From Dysidea avara (Eukaryota; Porifera; Demospongiae; Dictyoceratida; Dysideidae), in the NCBI RefSeq assembly GCF_963678975.1, contig NC_089276.1, positions 31,636,368 to 31,700,367 of the forward strand: a stretch of DNA of 64,000 nucleotides, written 5' to 3'. Shown here one piece after another: positions 43,842 through 56,088 of the stretch. Below the pieces are notes generated by a model. It searched no databases. It saw only the letters and a list, made by a program, of their open reading frames with translations, and was not told the origin of the DNA. Both the position numbers and the translations under genes were made by a program. Within the stretch, counting starts at the first letter, position 1. Every line of letters starts with the position of its first letter.

Positions 43842-44701
43842 CAGGGGCGGATCTAGGATTTATAAAGGGGGGGTGGGGGGGGGCTAACTCAAGGTACTAA
43901 TCTTTTGGGTAGAGGTGTGCAAAGCACACTTCCCAGCATGCGAAGCATGCTGGAACTAGGGGGGTCTGGGGGCATGCCCCCCCAGGAAATTTTTGAAAAA
44001 TAGATGCTAAAATACTGCAATTTGGAAACATTTCCACATAAAATTCATAATATTTTCTGCCTGTAGATATTTCATATACTGCCTTTAGATTATAGGTATG
44101 GCTTTCTAAAGCATTTTGCTAATCAAAATGTTTGGGTAGGTACAGACAACCAAGTACACGATGCACCCCTCTCACAATTGCACAACACCAAATATGTGCA
44201 TGTTAGAATAATAATTATAATGTTGAACGTGGAAAATTTTGAAATTTGAACAATACAAGATTGAATCTGAGAGCATTTTCAATGAAAATTCTGTACCTGA
44301 ATTAAGTATTGCCATATATATTAACTACACAAGTGGATGAATGAAACCCTTTAAACAAACCAATGCACTTCATTGTATATATGTATAGGTGCAGGCAGAT
44401 TTGGAAAAATTCCATAACAGAACTAACTACATGTTTCCAGTGAATGTTCTATTAGAGTATCTCGATCTTGTACACCTCCAATGCTGATCCGGGTCCTTGT
44501 TACATAAACTTTAGCATAAATCCACTGATAATACCTTGGAAAGATGTTTATAAGGTGATTTTATGAGTATTTGTATTATTAGTGATCATATAATTATGCT
44601 AAGACAAAATTTCATTATAATACTCAGCATATTGATCAAGTAAAGCCTAAATATGAAGGGGGGGCTTCAGCCCCCAAAGCCCCCCCCTGGATCCGTCCCT
44701 G
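43842..44701 (+). mobile_element. hAT-like element, complete, 5-bp TSD
   Basis: Same family as 32201-33062: ends CAGGGGCGGATCTAGG and CCTGGATCCGTCCCTG, TSD GTTCA at 43837-43841 and 44702-44706. Hairpin GGGGGCATGCCCCCC near 43970, 27-bp motif at 44441-44467. Confidence 0.85.
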
Positions 44702-44719
44702 GTTCAGTAGCACACATGC

Positions 44720-45934
44720 AATGCCAATTAGAAAAAATATTTTTAAGGCCCATGTAGCAACACCAGTTTTATTCTTACATCTGACCTCCCTCCCTAGCCT
44801 AATGTTCATTAAAAACTTTAATTTGCTATACTCTGAAAAATATTATTTCTATACAAATATAATTATAGTCTGACAACTTATGTGCTAATTGGCCAGCAAT
44901 TGTTTGGTGTCCAACCATTACTTGTGCCCAAGATGCTCTATATCAGCATTGGAAGATATCCAATGAAATGCCTGGAAGAATTTTGATGACTCCCTGTTTG
45001 GTTACAGAACAAAGCACTTTTAGCAGTTGGCATGAGATTTTCAAGGGCTTCCTAATGGTGCAAATGTGAAATTCATAGCTTATTGCATTAGCAAGTTACT
45101 ATTAATTTATATGAATGCATAGCTACTGAATCAGCATGTCAATAATAATAATAATCTACTATATATGTGTAGTCTTCAGAAAATGCAATAATTGGCCACC
45201 TTGAATGGTATCAATCAGTTAAATTTGGATGGTCAGCTTACAGACTTATGGTCTGAGTGTAACAACATAATTATTAATTTTTATAAAATTAATAGTTAAT
45301 TTATTGTTATCACAATTATACACATGCAATGAAGTAAAATCGGCATAGTACCTTTCTTTGTACATAATTATAGGTTTAAGTACAGCACATGAATGTGAAA
45401 CTAGGTAGATATGCTTTACTAAATTGCACAACAATCACAAGATAGCTTTCTTTCAAAAACATACTATTTTAATAAATATCAGGTGCTGCAAAATTTCTGC
45501 ATTATTGTTACAAAATTTAGAACTAGATACAATAGATCTAAAAACCATAAATGTACAAATAGTTGAATAATTGTGGTTGTTACCATGGTAACAAGTGTAC
45601 AAAGATGTGATAATCCTTGAGAGTAATCATGTGCAAAAAAAACAGAATTAAAGTATGCTGGTGGTGTAGATCAAAAGTTACAATCAAAAATATGAAATTT
45701 AAAATTTCTTGGAATTGATATCTTGTTGCACCATAAACAGGGGCCGTACAGTGGGAAAGCTACTAATTCAGCATTGCTATCATGCTAATATACAATCTAT
45801 AAACACGTATCTTTCAGGAAATGTATGATAGGATTGGCCACCTTGAATGGTACTGCTCGGTCAAATTTGGGTGGTTGGCTCACAGACTATTATTGTTAGC
45901 TATGTTGTAAGGAATCATTTAAAGTCTCCAATTC
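44720..45934. repeat. dispersed repeat scraps, no gene
   Basis: The part 44735-44942 matches 21337-21420 (inverted) and 22245-22330 (direct). A block starting GGCCACCTTGAATGGTA occurs at 45193 and again at 45839, about 646 bp apart. No coding signal. Confidence 0.5.
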
Positions 45935-46011
45935 TTGTTAGGTTAGGCAATCCAAAGGCTGCAGCACATGTTGTCAGACCTTCAGTGTTGGTCACTGTAA
46001 AATGCTAATTA
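45935..46011 (+). mobile_element. LINE 3' end
   Basis: GGTTAGGCAATCCAAAGGCT through GTTGGTCACTGTAAAATGCT matches 38322-38392, where it ends in (AATAAT)n. Here element A begins in place of the tail. Confidence 0.55.
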
Positions 46012-47069
46012 TACAACCAAGTACTAAGAATAATACGAAACGCGGTTAAAATTACGTCATAAATAAATAAATAAATAAATAATTAAATAATTAATAATTA
46101 ATGTTTGAGAAAACTACGAGGCCTAGAGACATGAACTAACCGGGGATAGATTCGCCTGTGAATGAAGGCACAAACGTATAATCATCGCTCCTGTTTGTAC
46201 TGATGACTTGACCATACGTGTAATTCTATATAACGCCCAGTACCACACCCTTGCTTAATTACTTACATATTGCGCGAAGAAGATTAGTGATGCCCGTGCA
46301 GGAGAGCCAGAAGCCACTTGTGTAAACAAGAAGATTACAAGTAAGTTTTTATGTTAGTAACATCTCAAGTCTCCATGCCAGCTGCCAGTGGATTCATTCA
46401 CGTAAATAAACAATACAAGAAAACATTAAACTGACATATGCCACGCTCTTTACAATAAGCTTACAGTTATGGGGTGCCATTTGTGCCAAAATAGTACAAA
46501 AACACCTTATTTATAAACTATAACCATACTTTATAAATCAATACACTACTTTATAAAGTATAGACATATACTTTATAAATCATACACATACTTTATAAAT
46601 CATAGACATATACTTTATAAATCATACTTATACTTTACAAATCATGCATATACTTTACAAATCATGCATATACTTTATAAACCATACACGTAATTTGTAA
46701 ACTATTAACATACTATATAAACATGATTTATTAGGCATTTAGTATTTCCACAAACACATGATATTATCGTTTGGTAATGATTGTCAATAATCGATACCTT
46801 TCTGCACGTGTAGAATAAATCCTCGCACGTGCAACCGAAAGCAGGATGGCGGATGTCGTACCGGGTTATCACAAGCTTTGGAACAAGCGTTTTTAACATT
46901 TGCTGGGGCAATAACACAGAACCAAGTACAAAACGTATGGATCTAGCATACAACAGTGTGGCTTCCTCCGTAAGCATCCATGTGATGCCACCAGTTGTCG
47001 CAAGACTTGGACATCTCAACAAGGTATCTATTGCCTGTGGTGTAGTATTGATGTTTAATTTCAATTCAA

Positions 47070-47357
47070 ATAAACAAAGCATTGGCTGACTTTCAAGGTG
47101 GTTGGAACTCTGACACTCTGCGGTCAACTGAGGGTGACATGACTCCCATGCAATTGTACCTAGAAGTCTTCGTAGATGATTTACAGGCCACTGAGTGCAG
47201 TATCATGCCTCAAAAAGTAATCTGGATTAACAAGCAGACTACAAGATTTAATGCTAGAGGAGACGGACCTTGTAGAGATTGTTGGCATGGTTTTGTTGTA
47301 TGTCCTTTTAGCCACCAATACAACTGTACTGTAAGAAAAATGCAAACAGGTTGTTAA
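47070..47357 (+). pseudogene. C-terminal piece of a DDE integrase-like transposase
   Basis: From 47070 the + strand reads INKALADFQGGWNSDTLRST, then EGDMTPMQLYLEVFVDD, to a stop at 47355-47357. The spacing IN+L..F...WN...LR(T/S)...TP.QL is that of the last helix region of integrase-type transposases common in sponge and cnidarian genomes. The catalytic core is not visible upstream; the preceding part (46845-47040) lies in the inverted repeat. A possible 3' splice site ends at 47095, so an exon start there is an alternative. Confidence 0.6.
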
Positions 47358-47524
47358 TGAGCTTATTACCCTGGAACAGGTTGTACAGATTTTGAAAACA
47401 ATTTTATGAGCAATGTAAATACTAGGACAACACTAATTTTACAAATCAACAGTAACACATGTCACCTATAATTGATATTGTATTATATGTCATAACAATG
47501 TGTACAATTTTATATACTTAACAC

Positions 47525-48379
47525 CTAATTTCTATTAAGAAATGTAACTTGTCTTAGAGCTTTTCTGTTAAACTTCTCCATACCCCTGTGAGTTGAAGAT
47601 GTTGAAAGCATTTTTCCAACAGTATAGTAAGTGTCATTAGCAACAGCCATGACATCATGAAATAGGATTCCCAGATCAACTGCTTCTTGTCTTATGAAGC
47701 ATGCTTTCAATAATTTCTCTACATCAAACGCCTTCTTTGAAAAATGTCACAGGGCATCAGAATACACTTGTGATCTTCTGATATTGATCCTTTGAACATC
47801 CTCATTGTTTGAAAATTTTATTGCACGTAACTGATGTTGCTGAATCACATGCTTTATAACAGCACTATCAATAGGCCCTTCTCTGGTTCCCTGATAAGCA
47901 TATCATTGTATCGGTAGCTATAGAGGTGGCAGCAGTGGTACTGGTGAAAAAGGTGCAAATGGTAACATAGAGGTTGCATTGGTGTTGGAGATTGTGGTAT
48001 TTGTGATGGGGATTGTGGTGTTGATGCAGAGTAAGTTTCCACAGGACTGTTCACTTCAATATCCCCTTGATCACCCTACATGAAGAATTAATTATGTAAT
48101 TAGTCTGCAAATTAAATTATATGTGTACACCTCTACCCCTCTTCAGTGGAGTAGTGAAGGTCAGCTTGTGCCCGTATATAAATAATATTGTGCCCAACTG
48201 GCTAGAGAAGCGAGCCACCTGCTGTGGAGTCCATTAAAAGATGAGCTTTGCGATGGTATAGTCAATGATTTTGCACCAACACCTGTCACTTGCAGGTACA
48301 GAAATGAAAAATTGGAATCATTTTGCATTGTTCCTTGAAAAATTGACCAAATTTCACATTCAACATCATTGTCCATCAT
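47525..48379 (-). pseudogene. HECT-related gene remnant
   Basis: On the - strand: a leader piece (48379-48161, MDNDVECEIWSIFQGTMQND, LTIPSQSSSFNGLHS), a Ser/Pro/Gln-rich stretch (about 48054-47960), then VQRINIRRSQVYSDAL and HFSKKAFDVEKLLKACFIRQ followed by EAVD. The latter resembles the start of a HECT domain (R..v..DaLr.fs...fd..k.LkV.FigE.AvD.GG). A TGA replaces what is usually Arg after DAL, and the frame shifts before this block, so it is decayed. The lobe with the catalytic Cys is not found. It points towards the integrase piece (convergent). Confidence 0.55.
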
Positions 48380-48699
48380 CTCTGATGTGAGGTGTAGCTT
48401 ATACCAATTAGACCATTGTTTGCCAAAATAAAAGCATAAAGAGGTAAAAGCATATTAATAATGTATTCAAGTTTGGCTCTGGCTAGTTGTAGACAGTACG
48501 TGCATACTCCAAACTACTAATAATGTATGTTACTACTTAGGGCCATTGCAGAAAGACTTGAAAAGTAGTCAAATGTTTGTGTACAAGAACTCCACAATCA
48601 GCCATGCCAAAATGGTCCATATCTTCTATTGCGAACTGCGATGGCCCTTGCCCAAAGCTCATCGAAAATTATCTATTTCCTACTACATCTTTCATAAGA

Positions 48700-49079
48700 G
48701 AACAGCCATTGATTTTTAAAAATATTTTCAATTCCGAGTCAATATGTTAGCCACAAGGTCACATTCTTTGACTTTGAACCTAGTGCCATTAACTATTAAC
48801 GCATTTAGGCCACACTCTCCTTTTTGGTGGTTGCACCAATGTTATGGAACTCTACACCATTGGCAGTTTTGTCTCAACTAACTGCAGGAAATTTTACGTA
48901 TAGGCTTAAGTATTTAGTTTGTAATTGTGTGGTCTTTTGTGTGATTGTTAAATATAGCTAGTTAGCTTAAGTAGTTTAATTTTGTTTTGTATTTGTGTCT
49001 AATAATAATTATATAATTGTACCTAATACTGTAGTTTCCTTTTTTCTTGGGCACATCATCTGTGCTGATTGCCCAGTAA
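48700..49079 (+). mobile_element. LINE 3' end
   Basis: The + strand reads PMLWNSTPLAVLSQLTAGNF in the C-terminal LINE pattern from about 48837, after a frame change from MLATRSHSLTLNLVPLTINA (48747 on). The 3' UTR ends TCTGTGCTGATTGCCCAGTAA and is cut by the insertion at 49080. Confidence 0.65.
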
Positions 49080-49377
49080 CAGGGATGTACTGAGGGGGTT
49101 TCAGGAAACCCCTTTGGATTTTACACAGTACTTGAAAAATAAAAGAAATTGAAACTTCAGGTTTCCGGAATGTGGAAACTATCATGGAACAGGACTTTAC
49201 ATAGTTAAATAATAGTTTCTAACATGATGGCAACACCTGCAGCATTGTTCTGAATTATGATTTTGGTGAAAAGATTGAGATACTCTAATAAAGCAGTCAG
49301 ATAATATAAACTACTCTAATGTAACAGTCACTTAGCTGTAGGGGAAACCCTTTTCAAAATTACTGCGTACGCCCCTG
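49080..49377. mobile_element. small hAT-like element, 6-bp TSD
   Basis: Ends CAGGGATGTACTGAG and CTGCGTACGCCCCTG, with CAGTAA duplicated at 49074-49079 and 49378-49383. Carries the 27-bp motif at 49273-49299 and a second half-copy about 30 bp on. A related copy without clear ends is at about 55140-55460. Confidence 0.65.
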
Positions 49378-49383
49378 CAGTAA

Positions 49384-49920
49384 TCATAAACAGATAAACT
49401 GTAGGTGCGTATGTATGTTCTGTGTTGGGGACCACCTTGTACAGGCTAGCCTTTTATGTTAGCTACCCTTCTTCAGAGAAATAGAGCACGCTTCTTTTAC
49501 CCCTACTACTGGGGAATGGGAAAAGAAGCCATAGTTTTCTATAGATGTTTGGCTGACCTACTGTTTCATTGAGATTCAACTGCATACAGCTGTACTCTGG
49601 CCTGCACACTGTCCTTTTCTCTGTTGCCCTCAACAACAGTGTGTATCAGTGGTAGTAGGTCCACCTTGCTACGATCTGCTAACATCTCTCCAGAGATGGG
49701 CCACTGTGATGAAAACAGGGACTACTGAGTCCAACCTTCTGTCTCTTAGTTGTCCAGCACATGCCAACTAGTGCTGGGGATGGTGGCAAGGGCAGTCCAT
49801 CTAGCCCGGAAATAACAATAAAAAACAATAATACTATAAGTAACACTTTATATTCCATTCACCCCAATTCGGGTTAGTTAATTAACTTGCCTCAAGCAGG
49901 CAACTCCGAAAGTAGCTAAC
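49384..49920 (+). repeat. LINE 3' UTR and dispersed scraps
   Basis: The part 49410-49490 matches the LINE 3' end at 10310-10388. The part 49755-49805 is the inverse of 39510-39570 (GGATGGACTGCCCTTGCC). No gene is supported. Confidence 0.5.
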
Positions 49921-51117
49921 ACATGTAACAACTTGGTTAAATACCTTGTTGAAGAAGCAATAAGAGCCGGAGAGAAAGTGGTTGTGGAAGCGTCGGAAGC
50001 AACTCAGCATGGCCGAGTGAGGTGGCTGATCTCAGAGCCGAGATTGGCTGTTGGACCATGGGTCCAGTCAGTCTGTGGTACACATTGCTGTGACGTAGTT
50101 AGTTCTGCGCTATATAGCCCCAGCGAATGGTAAAAACACTTGTTCCAAAACTTGTGTGACCAGGTAAGACCCGAGGTAAGACCTGCTTTAAAAGCTGCAC
50201 GTGCGAAGATTTATTCTACACGTGCGCGAAATTACTTTATCGATTACTGACAATCGTTACCAAACGATAATATCATGTGTTCGTGTTTGCTTATTGAAAT
50301 GCTAAATGCATAATAAATCATGTTTATGAAGTATGTTAATAATTTACAAATTACGTGTATGGTTTATAAAGTATATGTATGATTTATAAAGTATAAGCAT
50401 GATTTGTAAAGTATAAGTATGATTTATAAAGTATATGTCTATGATTTATAAAGTATGTGTATGATTTATAAAGTATATGTCTATACTTTATAAAGTAGTG
50501 TATTGATTTATAAAGTATGGTTATAGTTTATAAATAAGGTGTTTTTGTACTATTTTGGCACAAATGGCACCCCATATACAGTTACATATAAAATACAAGT
50601 AAACAATTTTGTCTTGTGCAGCTGGCATGGCGAACTTTCTTTGTGTTGGTGTCAGGCAATTCAATACGTGCTTAATCTTTTTTGCCTTCACCTGGCGTAG
50701 CTACTAGGCTCTAGTGGCTTGGCTATCTTCCTTTATCTGGTTCATCTGGCTTGCATACGCCTACAGCATTGTGTAGCTATCTCCTGCAAGTTGTGTATGC
50801 ATAACTATAGTGTGTCACCCATCACTGTGCCATTGCTACATCACTGATGAACCTTACTTAGCTGTAGTTGATGTTGATATGCATTGCTGTATATATTGGC
50901 TAATAATTTTTATCTGCATGGTGATGTTGCCTATAATGTATTGCTGCATACAATACTGCAATAATGTATAGTTCTCTCCTGTATGTTTTGTATACATATA
51001 CTTTGTACACATCACTGTGCCATTACCACACCAATGATGTACTGGCACTTAGCTACTGGTGGCCTTTAGTTACGATGCCACTATTGTGTTATATCTGTCA
51101 CTACTGTGACATATTGA

Positions 51118-54100
51118 CAGTGTTGGGAGTAACGCGTTACTTATGTAACGCGTTACGTAATATTATTACTTTTGTGGTAACAAAGTAATATGTGACTGGA
51201 TTTTGGAAAAACGATCCAAATCGCACATTGGAAGTTCCGAGATAAACGGTTTTAAAGAATTGAAGCCAGCACAACTCTCCAAGGATAGCAAGCACGCGTA
51301 TGAAATTTACACAAAAGATGCATCAATCTGTTACCTTTCAAGCCACTTCCAGTACTTGTAGCTGCTTGTACAGTTTCCCGCCAAATAAGATAGAAAATCT
51401 GAGCAGTTGTACGAGCGAAGTAGTATCACGAGTGCTCACAAAGGGGTGGAGGCTGGGGGGTGGTGGGGAGGGCAAAATTTAGACCTCAAAATGGAGGCAG
51501 ACCACGATTGGAGTCCAGACACGAGATTACAGGGCTGTGCTGGCTCCTTAGTGGCTGATATGTAGCAAAATCAACAGAGAACACGTCTGGCCAACATTAT
51601 AAGGCTGTCCACCAGTAAACCACTGACTCTTGCCAAGCCAGGTCCTTCACAAGGCCTGAAACCGCCATTTGAGCACTCCACACCACCCAGAAAAGACGTG
51701 TGTAAAAACCAGCCTCGTGTAGTTTGAGTAGTGCTGAGGGTCAGAACTTGTAGTACGATGGTGTAGCTATCCACTGGTGGTGTTAGTTTGATTTTGCCTG
51801 ATGTGCGATTTGGATCGGTTCTGTAAAATCTGGTCACATATAAATTATTTCTGGAGCATCACGTGAGATCACGTGACCTGGCAAGAATCCTGGTGCAGTG
51901 GAAAGAAGTCTGGTCAGTGTGTGGTGGCTGGCACTGGTCATGGAGTGATTCCAAAGTATGTTTTTGTGTGTTTGGCTCCTTTACAGCCAGATGAGTATTA
52001 TAATAATTATAAATTATTTCTGGAGCATCACGTGAGATCACGTGACCTGGCAAGAATCCTGGAGCAGTGGAAAGAAGTCTGGTCAGTGTGTGGTGGCTGG
52101 CACTGGTCATGGAGTGATTCCAAAGTATGTTTTTGTGTGTTTGGCTCCTTTACAGCCAGATGAGTATTATAATAATTATAAATTATTTCTGGAGCATCAC
52201 GTGAGATCACGTGACCTGGCAAGAATCCTGGAGCAGTGGAAAGAAGTCTGGTCAGTGTGTGGTGGCTGGCACTGGTCATGGAGTGATTCCAAAGTATGTT
52301 TTTGTGTGTTTGGCTCCTTTACAGCCAGATGAGTATTATATGTGACTGGATTTTGGAAAAACGATCCAAATCGCACATTGGAAGTTCCGAGATAAACGGT
52401 TTTAAAGAATTGAAGCCAGCACAACTCTCCAAGGATAGCAAGCACGCGTATGAAATTTACACAAAAGATGCATCAATCTGTTACCTTTCAAGCCACTTCC
52501 AGTACTTGTAGCTGCTTGTACAGTTTCCCGCCAAATAAGATAGAAAATCTGAGCAGTTGTACGAGCGAAGTAGTATCACGAGTGCTCACAAAGGGGTGGA
52601 GGCTGGGGGGTGGTGGGGAGTGCAAAAGTTAGACCTCAAAATGGAGGCAGACCACGATTGGAGTCCAGACACGAGATTACAGGGCTGTGCTGGCTCCTTA
52701 GTGGCTGATATGTAGCAAAATCAACAGAGAACACGTCTGGCCAACATTATAAGGCTGTCCACCAGTAAACCACTGACTCTTGCCAAGCCAGGTCCTTCAC
52801 AAGGCCTGAAACCGCCATTTGAGCACTCCACACCACCCAGAAAAGACGTGTGTAAAAACCAGCCTCGTGTAGTTTGAGTAGTGCTGAGGGTCAGAACTTG
52901 TAGTACGATGGTGTAGCTATCCACTGGTGGTGTTAGTTTGATTTTGCCTGATGTGCGATTTGGATCGGTTCTGTAAAATCTGGTCACATATAAATTATTT
53001 CTGGAGCATCACGTGAGATCACGTGACCTGGCAAGAATCCTGGTGCAGTGGAAAGAAGTCTGGTCAGTGTGTGGTGGCTGGCACTGGTCATGGAGTGATT
53101 CCAAAGTATGTTTTTGTGTGTTTGGCTCCTTTACAGCCAGATGAGTATTATAATAATTATAAATTATTTCTGGAGCATCACGTGAGATCACGTGACCTGG
53201 CAAGAATCCTGGAGCAGTGGAAAGAAGTCTGGTCAGTGTGTGGTGGCTGGCACTGGTCATGGAGTGATTCCAAAGTATGTTTTTGTGTGTTTGGCTCCTT
53301 TACAGCCAGATGAGTATTATAATAATTATAAATTATTTCTGGAGCATCACGTGAGATCACGTGACCTGGCAAGAATCCTGGAGCAGTGGAAAGAAGTCTG
53401 GTCAGTGTGTGGTGGCTGGCACTGGTCATGGAGTGATTCCAAAGTATGTTTTTGTGTGTTTGGCTCCTTTACAGCCAGATGAGTATTATATGTGACTGGA
53501 TTTTGGAAAAACGATCCAAATCGCACATTGGAAGTTCCGAGATAAACGGTTTTAAAGAATTGAAGCCAGCACAACTCTCCAAGGATAGCAAGCACGCGTA
53601 TGAAATTTACACAAAAGATGCATCAATCTGTTACCTTTCAAGCCACTTCCAGTACTTGTAGCTGCTTGTACAGTTTCCCGCCAAATAAGATAGAAAATCT
53701 GAGCAGTTGTACGAGCGAAGTAGTATCACGAGTGCTCACAAAGGGGTGGAGGCTGGGGGGTGGTGGGGAGTGCAAAAGTTAGACCTCAAAATGGAGGCAG
53801 ACCACGATTGGAGTCCAGACACGAGATTACAGGGCTGTGCTGGCTCCTTAGTGGCTGATATGTAGCAAAATCAACAGAGAACACGTCTGGCCAACATTAT
53901 AAGGCTGTCCACCAGTAAACCACTGACTCTTGCCAAGCCAGGTCCTTCACAAGGCCTGAAACCGCCATTTGAGCACTCCACACCACCCAGAAAAGACGTG
54001 TGTAAAAACCAGCCTCGTGTAGTTTGAGTAGTGCTGAGGGTCAGAACTTGTAGTACGATGGTGTAGCTATCCACTGGTGGTGTTAGTTTGATTTTGCCTG

Positions 54101-54590
54101 ATGTGCGATTTGGATCGGTTCTGTAAAATCTGGTCACATATAACGAAATACGCTATGAAAACAGGTAATATAACGCAAGATACTTTACTTACAAACGTAA
54201 CGCGTTACCTAAGTAATATAATTACTGTAACGAGTCTAACATGACGTAATATTATTACTAAAAGTAACGAAGTTACTGATCTCGTTAGCAATCCTCTGAG
54301 TAACGCCTAACCACAACGAAGTAACGAGGCCTACTGAATGAAGCTTATTCACTAGCTTCTTACTTATAACCAAGATTTGCACATTGTCTAACAATGCAAT
54401 CATGTCACGTGATAAGGTGATAGTTTCACACGTGACAGCTTACGGCTGTGGACACAAAGTAATATAATATGTAATATTATTACAGTTACTTTATTTTATG
54501 GGTAATATGTAACTGTAACTAAATAGTTCTGTTGCAAGTAATATGTAATATGTAACTAGTTACTTTTACAAAGTAACTTGCCCAACACTG
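51118..54590. mobile_element. hAT element enlarged by an internal array
   Basis: Ends CAGTGTTGGGAGTAACGCGT and AAGTAACTTGCCCAACACTG, with an exact 8-bp TSD CATATTGA (51110-51117, 54591-54598). Without the array it would be about 520 bp and match the hAT MITE at 25905-26430. Confidence 0.9.
51192..54137. repeat. 1150-bp higher-order tandem array
   Basis: Three copies of a 651-bp foldback unit (starting at 51191, 52341, 53491; ends GTGACTGGATTTTGGAAAAA and AAATCTGGTCAC) are separated by two blocks of three 169-bp repeats (for example 51842, 52011, 52180). The 1150-bp periods are almost identical; differences are a few bases such as CAAAATTTAG against CAAAAGTTAG. The whole array interrupts the hAT element at a single ATAT, duplicated at 51188-51191 and 54138-54141. 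The repeated 60-96 codon ORFs are by-products. Confidence 0.9.
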
Positions 54591-54691
54591 CATATTGAGT
54601 TGATTTGGAGATAATGCATTCACCACCTAATAGCCTCACCGGGGGGCTGTCACGTTGGTGTATGTACTTGGTTGTATGTGACGCGGTCCTA

Positions 54692-54725
<34 letters not shown>

Positions 54726-54727
<2 letters not shown>

Positions 54728-55680
54728 GTACACTAACTATTGAGTACTTTTATGGCTTCTACAATACATTTTCTATTTGTTTTATTTGTCTATTGGTAAT
54801 TCAATGGCACCATATCTAATTTGAAACACAAACAAATATTGTACCAAGTTTGGTGCTTTTGTCAAAAATTTCCACTTAGCCCCTCTTCCATTGATAGTGT
54901 TCCTCTGTTATCATGTATCCATCTGGGCCAGTGCCTCCACCTCCATCTAACTTATTTTGTAATAATATGATCTGTAATGGTGACAGGATATATAATCACT
55001 ATAGTTTATTGCATCAATAAGTCTGGAACGTAAACTCCTGTGTACAATATAGCCACTTGGTGCACTTCCATAATTAAAGCATTTAGTTCAAAATCTAAAA
55101 TTGACCTTAAGAGCTTCTTGGTCAAATCGGATGCCTCAATGATTAGACCAGGAAAGTACCCTAGGAGTTTCCAGGGATTTTAGGAAACCGTTTGGCTTAT
55201 ATTCATTACAAGAAATTGAGACTCTAGGTTTCCAAAATCAGGCATCCAACTTGGAAAAGGGCACATTATAGGTAGAGTAATGGATCCATACATGATAGCA
55301 ACATCAATTTAGTAGTTACTTTGAACTGCAATTTGTGTGAAAAAATTGAGATACTCTAATAAAGTTGTCTGGTAATGTTATTTTACTACTACTACTCCCG
55401 GCTAATAAAACAGTCACTTAGCTGCAGTAGAGACTACTTTTCATAATTCCTCTATACACCTCTGAACTCATATTGGCTGGTCACAAAGTGTCCTTAAAAT
55501 GCAGGCTCCATTGTATACTTGCTAACATGCATTATTCTATGCATTGAGTATCAAAACTTATGCAATAGCAATTTAGTTACTGAAGAGGAATCATCCATAC
55601 AAAATTGCAAATCTTACACTATAATTGGCTAGGGTATCTGCTGAAGCATTGATGACCATGCATGGTCTGTAGCTATATAA
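54726..55680. repeat. diverged repeat, no gene
   Basis: The part 55140-55460 is a worn relative of the small hAT-like element at 49080-49377 (GGAAACC, AATTGAGATACTCTAATAAA at 55344). The rest is AT-rich and unrecognised. Confidence 0.45.
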
Positions 55681-56088
55681 GGCCACTCCAAATAAATTCT
55701 CTGTTTCCCGTCTACCGCCCGCATCTAGTTACTGTCAGTTCAAAATATTCCATTATTCCGTATTCTTCCATTATTTTCCGGTTATTCTTACATACTGACA
55801 GGCTCAGTAAAAGCCATCTCGAAACAGGGTCAGCTCACGTGTCAGCAGTGCTATCAAGTCGGCACAAACTTCACGTTTGTGTTATTTTTGCAACTTAAAA
55901 GGGAAGGAACAAGCTTAAGCATGCTTTTATCGGCAGCTTTTTATGGTTATGCCAGCCATTGCCAGGCAAATAATGGCTTGAAAAGCTGCCAATCTTATAA
56001 TGAAATATTGGAAATGGACCGCCCGCCCGCCCGCATGCAAATATGCTTGAATCCAGGACGGGAAGCAGAGAATTTATTTGGAGTGGCC
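55681..56088. mobile_element. Harbinger-type MITE
   Basis: Inverted ends GGCCACTCCAAATAAATTCT and complement, flanked by TAA at 55678-55680 and 56089-56091. 408 bp. The centre has an inverted pair GGCAGCTTTT/AAAAGCTGCC and a (CCCG)n run. Confidence 0.85.

Larger units (their letters stand above)
46468..50576. mobile_element. IS3EU-like element 2 with integrase and HECT remnants
   Basis: TACAGT is duplicated exactly at 46462-46467 and 50577-50582. Inverted ends start TATGGGGTGCCATTTGTGCC. The outer ~350 bp carry tandem ACTTTATAAATCATAC-type units, and weaker inverted similarity reaches to about 47040 and 49920. Inside are a DDE-integrase-like C-terminal piece (+), HECT-related pieces (-), a LINE 3' end and a small hAT-like element. 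The ends align with element 1 (TATGG...GCC.TTTGT..CAAAA). Assignment to IS3EU rests on TAY ends, 6-bp TSD and the integrase piece, from memory of that superfamily. Confidence 0.75.
46012..54725 (+). mobile_element. element A, second copy, with two nested insertions
   Basis: The pieces 46012-46467, 50577-51117 and 54591-54725 join to a sequence nearly identical to 10389-11491. The breaks coincide with the TSDs of a HECT element (TACAGT) and a hAT element (CATATTGA), so the insertion order is clear: element A first, then the two others. Confidence 0.85.

Noticed and set aside
46705-47127. 140-codon ORF on the - strand
   Set aside because: Overlaps the terminal repeat and runs opposite to the integrase-like piece, which has the better protein pattern.
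51571-54137. Repeated ORFs of 60-96 codons
   Set aside because: They repeat because the DNA repeats; no domain, both strands open, no start context shared with a gene.
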